Assembly: GCA_002633005.1 (NCBI GenBank)
Contig: NMRA01000002.1
Span: 2,576,766-2,640,765 of the forward strand
Length of the DNA: 64,000 nt
Reading direction: 5' to 3'
From: Phoronis australis
Lineage: Eukaryota > Phoronida > Phoronidae
In this document: piece after piece, positions 56,965-64,000 of the stretch
How positions within the stretch are numbered: the first letter of the stretch is position 1
Layout: the number at the start of each line of letters is the position of its first letter
Program-made: the position numbers and the translations under genes
Notes under the pieces: model-generated
The model's database searches: none
Seen by the model: only the letters and a program-made list of their open reading frames with translations
Told to the model about the DNA's origin: nothing

Positions 56965-57914
56965 CATAGGCGGATTTAGGGGGGGCCCGCCCCCCCCCCC
57001 CCTTGGCTGCCGCAAAAACAATGAAACAGTAAGAGCGTAGGGAAATGGTGAGTNGGGGGGGGGTGGAGCTCAAACCCAATTTCAAGTGTCAAATTCGGAA
57101 CACGGCGCATTCGTAACGGAACTACACGTATGGCTAAGTATAGGCTCTCCCGCGATATCCCAGGCGACCGGCAGTGGCGCTGCGCACTACGACTCCGTTT
57201 TCGTCGTTTGCTCCACTTTGCAATGAAGAAAATTTACTTCATTTTTTAAAGAGAATGGAACCTGAGTGACGATGAAAAAACAGAAGCTGCTGGTAAGATG
57301 TGAATTTTAATCGAAGCCTTATTGAATCACTCAGAAACTCGCAATACTCTCTTTGTCAAACCTTTTTTTAGGACGATTTCCAAAGCAATCCCGTCATTAT
57401 TGCCAACACGAAAAACGGATTTGGTCTTTTGGGCATTTGAAGACTATTTTAAGTACGACAAATTTGTTAAGAATTGGTGGCACAAAATATAAAACGTATA
57501 GCATTACGAAAAGAAGTAGGTTTCGCGCGCAAACGCTGTGGACCATAAACAAGTAGGTCTTTTAGTATGTGGTAAGTAGTTAAATCGTGTTGGTGTAGTA
57601 GTAACGCACGCGCCCTCTAGGCGACAGGTCGTAAGTTCGAGTCTTTGGTACGTTCATTTTTTTCTGTTTGACACGATCTCCGTGTTTTTTTGTTTTTTTT
57701 TTCTCCTTTTTTTCTTGGATAATACTTCAGGAATCAAGGAAAATGCTTGATTTTTAGAGGTAAAAACAGAAAAATTTCCTGAACGGGCAAACCCCCCTCC
57801 CGACCTCCCCCCATTCGGTGCTATGCGCATCTACAATTATGGTTCACTTTGCGCAAATGCTTACAGCCGGACAAAATGGTGGGCCCCCTTTGTGATATCC
57901 TAGATCCGCCACTG
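56965..57914. mobile_element. 950 bp DNA transposon flanked by TTAAG duplications
   Basis: Left end CATAGGCGGATTTAGG; right end on the other strand CAGTGGCGGATCTAGG. These 16-base terminal inverted repeats match at all but 3 or so positions. The element is bordered by TTAAG at 56960-56964 and TTAAG at 57915-57919, a 5-base target-site duplication. No transposase frame is present, so it is non-autonomous. Poly-C/G runs lie just inside the left end and there is one unknown base at 57054. The ends are shared with 43678-43916. Confidence 0.75.
57586..57652 (+). repeat. tRNA-like sequence inside the transposon
   Basis: TGGTGTAGTAGT (A-box-like) and AGTTCGAGTCTT (B-box-like) lie about 30 bases apart, with a CGCC/GGCG stem between them. 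The acceptor stem pairs mostly through G-T pairs, so this is a tRNA pseudogene or SINE head rather than a working tRNA. Confidence 0.4.
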
Positions 57915-58487
57915 TTAAGGGAGGAAGGAATGATTTAATATTAAGTACGTTTCCTCGCGAGCGAATGACGGTAAAGTATATATATATATGTGCGACTCAA
58001 AGCACTTGATTTGTATTCTGACAAAAGATTTGCTGTTCAGTTATAAATTTAGGGCTTTTCACGCGGGTCTCTTTTGCGTATTTTTCCGTTATATTCTCCG
58101 CAAAATTTCCCCAGAATTTTTACTCAAGAGAGCAAAATTTTCACTTCATACGGTAAGTTATCATTCTAGCCTTGACAACGAAGCAAAGATAATTTAAAAC
58201 TATCCTTTCTACCGACCTACCCATCTCAGACGACTGGGGGTAGGGCGAGGGGAAACAAACTATATTTAATGATACGGATTGATGGAAGTTCATCAGCAAT
58301 ATTTGCTCCAAAGCTTTTTTTAGTGTTTCTGACGTTTTATTGAGTAAACCAATCTTTTTGAAAACGATACCACTTAAATTTAACTTACATACCTACAGAC
58401 GCTAGTAGTCTTCAAACTATACAACTCCACTGTCTTGTGTTGGCTCCTTCATTCACTTTCTCGTGTTTCACACATGCGCACACCCAG
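57915..58487. other. Intergenic; no gene seen
   Basis: AT-rich spacer with a short (TA)n tract near 57978. Confidence 0.5.
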
Positions 58488-58672
58488 CCTAAAAATGGTG
58501 GGGCTCGAATTTTTGAGAATGTGAACCTTTTACTAAAAAATCGGGGTACTTTCAGAGCTGTGAATTGTGCATTCGCCAAATTTTGGTAGTTCCTGCCTTT
58601 TTAGTGGACTTTTGTCTCCTTTTCTTGGAGTTTTCGTTTCTCTGAGGCGGACCTTTTTGCCAACTTCTCCCC
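58488..58672 (+). repeat. Interspersed repeat, copy 2 (related to 12163-12340)
   Basis: Same order of shared strings as copy 1, in the same orientation about 46 kb away. No coding function. Confidence 0.75.
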
Positions 58673-59388
58673 CGCGAGTGAGCGCATGGTCATAGTGTCT
58701 GTTGGGTGGCATTAGCTTCCCACTGCATTCACACAATGTTGTCAAGTCTACACATCCTCGTCGGTGGTTGCGATACAGTAATAACACAGTGGTTGAAAGC
58801 TATATCAAGGCACGTGACTGCTAATCTTTATTCGAGCCAAGTGTCAGGAAGTACGATTGGTCAGTTTCGAAGAAGGTCTTGAGTAAAGTTTGTGGCGACG
58901 GGTCCTGCACTAAGCAACACCTTTCCCCAACTAGTAGTAACATTAAGGGAACATTTGTCTCACAAAATCAAGTATGTGCAAAGTATCTAATAACACACTC
59001 ATAAGGCTTCAACATGATATAGTTCACTTCAGCTATGTCTGGTACAAATATACTAAAACAAAGCTTTGTCCACGGAACCAGGTAGACCAGTGCGTTCCAT
59101 ACAAGGGCCAACTACCACGTACCAGGTAAGGTAATCCCATTATTTAATGTAGATGCAAAAACACCAACACTAAAAATCCTTTATACTATTGAGTGCAAGT
59201 GACGTAAACTTCTAATCTTAAAAACCCAACACCCTTCGGCCTCAATAATTGTTTTCAACCAATATCGACTAAAGTTTGAAAATGATGCTGTTAAGCAAAT
59301 GCTAATGCCACATACAACTCCCATGCACTCTACATACGGCAGTCGCAATCATATCACCATAACCAGCCTCTCTTATAACGACACTTAC
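58673..59388. other. Downstream of gene J main exon; intron or intergenic
   Basis: The gene J exon appears to end at a donor (59388), so part of this stretch is probably intron. No following exon was identified. The in-frame stop at 59302 would end the protein if the donor is not used. Confidence 0.35.
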
Positions 59389-62300
59389 ATATTCGCCGGG
59401 TGCCGTGGGTGTGGAAAACTGCGGGCTTTGGCGTGGTTCCCCACGAATTCCGCTTTTACTGACAGATTGGCTGGGAAACATTACGCCTTTACTCGGTGAC
59501 GTATCTAAAAATCCTCTACTGGCGGATGTGCCTGGTGCTATACGATAGCCACGTGTCCGTTTGTGGCTTGGATTGATTGTGTTTATTCCGCCAATCACAC
59601 CGCCGCTGTCATTGTAACCGCGAAATGATGCTTTTGCTGAGGTACCTTGTTCGTCACGACCTGAACTGTACTGGTCCTTGCGTAGGGGCTCGTATCTGGC
59701 ATTACCGTGACCACGTGACCCTGGTTCTGGTACAATATGATTTCTCCATACCCAGAAAGGCTCATTTGGTACTCTCTCTTCGTTTCTCGGAACAATTTCA
59801 CCTGACGAGTGAGACTGAAATATACCTCGAATATGCTGTGCGGCTGGTGTCGCCATTCGATATGTTTCCACGTCTCGAATTCGCTCCGGTAGCGGATTGT
59901 TGAATATTTCGTTCTGAACGTCTGGCGGTATTTTGCTTCTCGACCGTAACAGTTGCAGGTATTGTTCTTTTTCGTCCAGGTCAGGAGGTAAGATGCCCTG
60001 AGTGAACGGACTATTAGAGGCAGCCCGTGTGTTAAGCAGCATTCCTATGTCAAACTCTCTTTGGAACATCCACGGGTTTGGATAGTATGGTCTGTCTGCT
60101 GTCATCTCTACCTGACCACCGCGAAGATCCGGACTGAGGCTGGAAGCGATCATATCGAACGGTGTAAGACCCCAGGATTCTCCGTGTGGCAGTCTATCAG
60201 AGGCCACAGTTTTATATTTAGCGGGCACCGGTCTAGGCTCATACTCTTTTTCATGACCCTTCTTCACATGTTTCAACTCAGTGCGAAGATGCACAAGGTC
60301 AGGTTTTTCACCGGCAACCTCCTTCATTCTGTGATGTTTCCGTTTCTCTACTTGCTCCAAGATAGCAAGGTGTTCGTTAAAGTTTTCAATTGATTCGCCG
60401 GGATCGCCACCAACGACATTTTGTGGAATGGCTTTTATGTCGATGTGACCTGCCTCCAGTCCTGACTTGGCTGTTTTCTTTTCTTTTGATGGCGAGGCGC
60501 CAATCGCCTTGAATGTTTTGCTCGAAGAACTCTTGAGTGACGATTTAAGTGAAGTTTGGCTTGATTTTAGGCCTGCTGTAGTTGCAGATGTTTCGCCTGT
60601 TGCCTTAGTTCCACTTGCGGATGACTTCATCTTTGAGTCTGATCCCTTTGAACCTTCGGATGTCTTTGAGCCAGCAGAAGTGGTTGACTTTGCCTTTTTT
60701 AGTGACGTTGCTGATTTTGACGTTTTAGGAGATGTGTGTCCTCTGCTTGTCTTACTGTCCTTATTGCCTTTTTCTTTCTTTTTCATTACTGCTGAGCTAG
60801 ATTTCTTTCCACCAAAGCAAGAAAAACCACCACCTTTTTTCTTCTGCTTCTTCCCACTCTTCTTACTCCCTGACTCACTTGGCTTGACATCAGGTTTACT
60901 TTTGTCCGTTTTGCTCTTGGACTTTTTTACACTCGTCCCACTCTTGGATTTCTTTGCCGATTTGCCAGATGACTTTTTACCCTTTGAAGATTTCTTCGAA
61001 GCAGACGTGTTGACATTACGCTTTCCTCTTTCCGAAGCTGATTTGTTTGTGTTTCCTCCCCTAATTTTGGGTTTGTTAGGGCTCATTAAGTTGTCGTAGT
61101 AAACTCCTTCTTCCTCATATAGTTGCTGCACTATTTGCTTGTGCCTGTGCTCCATTCTAGCCTCAATCTTTTTGACAATGTCATCTCCTGAAGGTTTGCA
61201 GGGTGCTGACATAAAAGACGTTCCCGGGAGGGACCGATTCGAACTTTGACTACTTTGCACTTGATTAATTGGTCGATCTCTTGATTTGTTAATGTTCGGG
61301 CTAACAGTCGATTTATGTTTGCCTCTTGAGCTCGATTTGTTGAGCTTTGGACTCTTGGTCGATTTTTGGCTGCCTTTCGAACTGGATTTGCTGACAGTGG
61401 AACTTGTGGTCGATTTCTGACTATTTTTAGACTTCGATTTACTGGCTTTGGGACCACTGGTTGATTTCTGGCGGTCTTTAGACTTGGATTTTTTGTTTTT
61501 GGGACTCTTTGCTGAATTGTTAAGAGAAAGTCTTGTCACAAGCGAACATGAATTATAGTGCTCGGATATGATAGTTTTTGATGTAACCCGTCTGCAATAG
61601 CTTGAACGGGCATTACACGCTGTTCGCCTTAATTTGGCACTAGTCTCAGGAAGCTCTGTCTCTTGACAGTTAGCTGATTGATTAAAATTTACGGCATCTT
61701 TTTGACCCACACGTGACTCCAGTACATACCGTGTTTTCTGTGATTTCGCTGGTGACTGTGCTTTAGCCGGGGGAGTTTGTGTTAGTTTCGTCAACAAACC
61801 GTCGACAACATTCCTTAAACAATGGACTTTTTCAAGTTCTTTTTGGGTTTTTAACGGAATAGGAATTGGCAGATTTCGTGGAAATGTAGCTGGTTCAGTT
61901 TCGTACATTTCTGTACTCTTAGGGAAAAATTTTCTTTTTGCACACTCCACCACGTCTTTTAAAGAATCGCAAATTGTAGGCCCTCCTAGTGACGCTTTCA
62001 GAATAGCGGATTCACGGCAACGCGGTTTTTCTTTTCCAGATTCGGCTAGCAGGTCAGGTAATTCGCGTCTGAGCATGTCACGCGACATGCGTAAAGGTCC
62101 TGTTGGCTGATGATAAATTTCAGAACTAATAGGCGTAACCGCATGAGCACTATCGTAAGCTTTTAACAGTGAAGGTGTAGGTGAACCATCCGCAATATCA
62201 CCGGAGAATCGCTGAGTTATAGACCCTCGTGACCCTCGGCCTCTATTTAGGGCTTTTGACTCTTCCTTTTCTTTTTCAATGGCTTTTCTTTCTTCTTTTA

Positions 62301-64000
62301 ACTTAACCAAGGCAGCTTTGTCGGCCATATACTCGTCATATGCTTTAACTTTATTTGTTTTTGAAGTGAGTGTCTCCATTTCTTCCTTATCTTTGATGTC
62401 TTTATCTTGAATCAGTTTCTTTTCCTTTTTAACATTCGGTTGAGGAGTTACCTTTCCGCTTGGCATCTGCTCGTTTCTCGAGTCAAAATCTTGTTTCCCC
62501 TTAGGCTTCTGATAAGTACCTTCGAACCTCTTTATAGGTTTTCCTTGGTCATCAGTCGGCAAGCTCTTTTCTAAGTTACGAATTGCCTGTCTTATACTTT
62601 TTCTTCTTTCAAATTCCAAATGAGGTTTTGCAACTTCTCTCTCCTTCTCAAGTTTTTCCTTCCAAGAAAATTGTATACTTGAATGTGTGTCCAAACCAGG
62701 GCCAAGCCCATAAGTCATCCAACTAGGAATATTGAATCCTGACTTTCTTCCACTTTTGGAGAGCTGGGGAATTTTACTGGTACTTGTCCTGCGACTTGTT
62801 GGGTACAAAAAGTAGTTGCTGCTATCATCTCGGGTACGCGGAGGGGCAAGCTGAATCATAAGCGTGTCCCTTTCGTCTTTACCCTGTTGAAATGTTGTAG
62901 TAGGATATTGTTGTGCATTTGACACTGAGCAGTAAAGGTCGTCGGGCGATCGTCGCTCAAAAGAATAGATACTTTCAAGATCTAACCTAGATCGAGGCAC
63001 CAAATTACCCGAGGAATGTGTTCTGAAAATGTCCCTTATGTGTTCTGCTCCTGCTACTGTAGGACGTATGCCTTGTCCTGACTGCACATCCTCCTTACGT
63101 CTGCTCAACGGATGCCTTTCCAATTCTAAGCGAACGTTGGATGGCACTTTGGTACTATTTCGAAGCATTGCAAGGTATTCCTCTTTTTCGGCAAGATCAG
63201 GTGGAAGCTGTCCACGGAGAAATGGACTTTTTTGTAGAAGTCTCTCATTTAAAAGCATTCCAATGTCAAATTCCCTTTGATAAACATCTAGATTAGGAGA
63301 ATAAGGGCGGTCTAAGGGTTTATTGGGGGACATTGGACGAGCACCCGGACTAATGGTAGATGCTGCCATGTCAAATGGACATGTCAACCAGCCGTCCATC
63401 GTGGCTGGCTGGTTGGCTACTTCTTTGTATCGTTTTGGCACCGGTTTTTTAACATATTCCTTCTCGTGTCCCTTCTTCACTTTGGCTAATTTCGTCCGGC
63501 ATTGCTCCAACTCAAAATGCGTATGGTCTCCTTCTAGTTCTCGAAATTTTCTTCGGCTTTCGGACATTTCCAAAATCTCCATGCGTTTATTAAATTCCTG
63601 CTCAGGCATTGGTTCTCCTCCGATTACCGTATTTTTGAGAGAATCAGCATCAATGTGAACCAAGTCCTTTACAGACACGGTTTTTTTCACCACGTCTTTT
63701 GACCCTATAGGTTTAAACACCTTGCTAGAAGACTTTTTGAGGATTGGCGAATCCTTTTTTGCCTCCTTCGAGTCTTTGGATCCTTTGCTGCCGCTTTTGC
63801 CAGGTTGAGCTACTGGCTGTTTCAAACCACTTTTTTGTCTGCTAGCCACTTTTTCTTTTGAGCGAGATGCTACTCTAAGGATTGATTTATTCTCAGAGGG
63901 CGATCCCGAAGACGTTCCTTTATGACCGCCAGATCGTGACTTTTTCGGACCTACCTTTACTTTAGAGGCATTTGACGATGGCTTTGAATTCTTTTTATCC
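59389..64000 (-). CDS. Gene J (5' partial): basic protein with an internally duplicated domain of about 250 residues
   Basis: Function unknown. The frame is open across the right edge: codons from 63850 to 63999 contain no stop, so the start lies outside the window. It ends at a probable phase-0 donor GAA TAT|GTAAGT at 59389; the frame otherwise stops at 59302. Two copies of one domain, at about 63724-62985 and 60523-59775, share K-x-F-K-x-I-G, V-x-K-K-G-H-E-K-E-Y, Y-Q/F-Q-R-E-F-D-I-G-M-L-L-N, the L-P-P-D-L-x-E-K-E-x-Y-L block, and H-I-R-x-I-F-x-x-H-S-S-G-x-x-V-P-R. Between them are a charged coiled-coil-like helix near 62350, an R-G-S-I-T-Q-R-F motif near 62220, four or five 17-residue K-S-T-x-S-P-K-type repeats (61505-61270), and a Lys/Ser block with S-C-F-G-G near 60815. 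The basic blocks and SITQR motif tie it to the array, but it lacks the CxxC domain here. Confidence 0.75.

Noticed and set aside
57586-57652. Functional tRNA gene
   Set aside because: A- and B-box-like elements are present, but the acceptor stem relies mostly on G-T pairs and it sits inside a transposon.

Overview
The window looks like nuclear DNA from an invertebrate animal, probably a marine species with a repeat-rich, polymorphic genome. Genes are made of very large exons with GT-AG introns and AATAAA signals. Between them lie small palindromic DNA transposons, tRNA-derived SINE heads, a LINE remnant and an LTR. The species cannot be named from the sequence; a lancelet, mollusc or similar animal is only a guess. 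There are no operons, CRISPR arrays or bacterial features. Three sites contain N: position 9699, 14932-14956 and 57054.

The main content is a tandem array of at least eight related genes, all on the minus strand, from about 6973 to beyond the right edge. I do not recognise the family. Its proteins are long, low-complexity and modular. Modules seen: (1) a short repeated motif of the form S-I-[ST]-[NG]-R-x-P, usually with Arg/Lys just before it; (2) a very basic Lys/Gly/Ser block rich in SPKK-like or GKGKG runs, often followed by the tag N-Q-S-A-R; (3) a helical module of about 45 residues starting [DG]-[IM]-[VIL]-x-N and usually containing I-Q-D; (4) a helical C-terminal domain of about 115 residues with a CxxC ... 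CxH cysteine cluster; (5) a short terminal exon that in one gene encodes two membrane segments. I translated the splice sites by eye. Where module 3 is present, the introns have conserved phases (0, then 1, then 0) and the exon lengths add up to open frames, which supports both the gene models and common descent.

Layout from left to right: 1-6972 is mostly non-coding, with a LINE reverse-transcriptase remnant near 1.7 kb. 6973-11286 is gene B, with a long basic N-terminus, an internal tandem duplication and the C-terminal domain. 11.3-17.9 kb is repeat DNA including a 1.6 kb direct duplication next to an assembly gap. 17.9-23.2 kb is gene C. 23.2-28.8 kb is intergenic, with a MITE and an LTR. 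28.8-33.0 kb holds three small members: D, E-prime, and the frameshifted E. 34.3-37.0 kb is gene F. 37.6-43.6 kb is gene G. 46.1-56.0 kb is gene I, with a predicted product of about 3056 residues. 56-59.3 kb is intergenic, with a 950 bp transposon flanked by a TTAAG duplication. 59.3-64 kb is gene J, a related but distinct protein with an internally duplicated domain of about 250 residues, running off the right edge.

Function is unknown. The basic blocks suggest binding to nucleic acid or another polyanion. The cysteine cluster suggests metal binding. The S-I-x-N-R motifs look like possible sites for basophilic kinases. These are inferences. The array is the best candidate here for an undescribed family.
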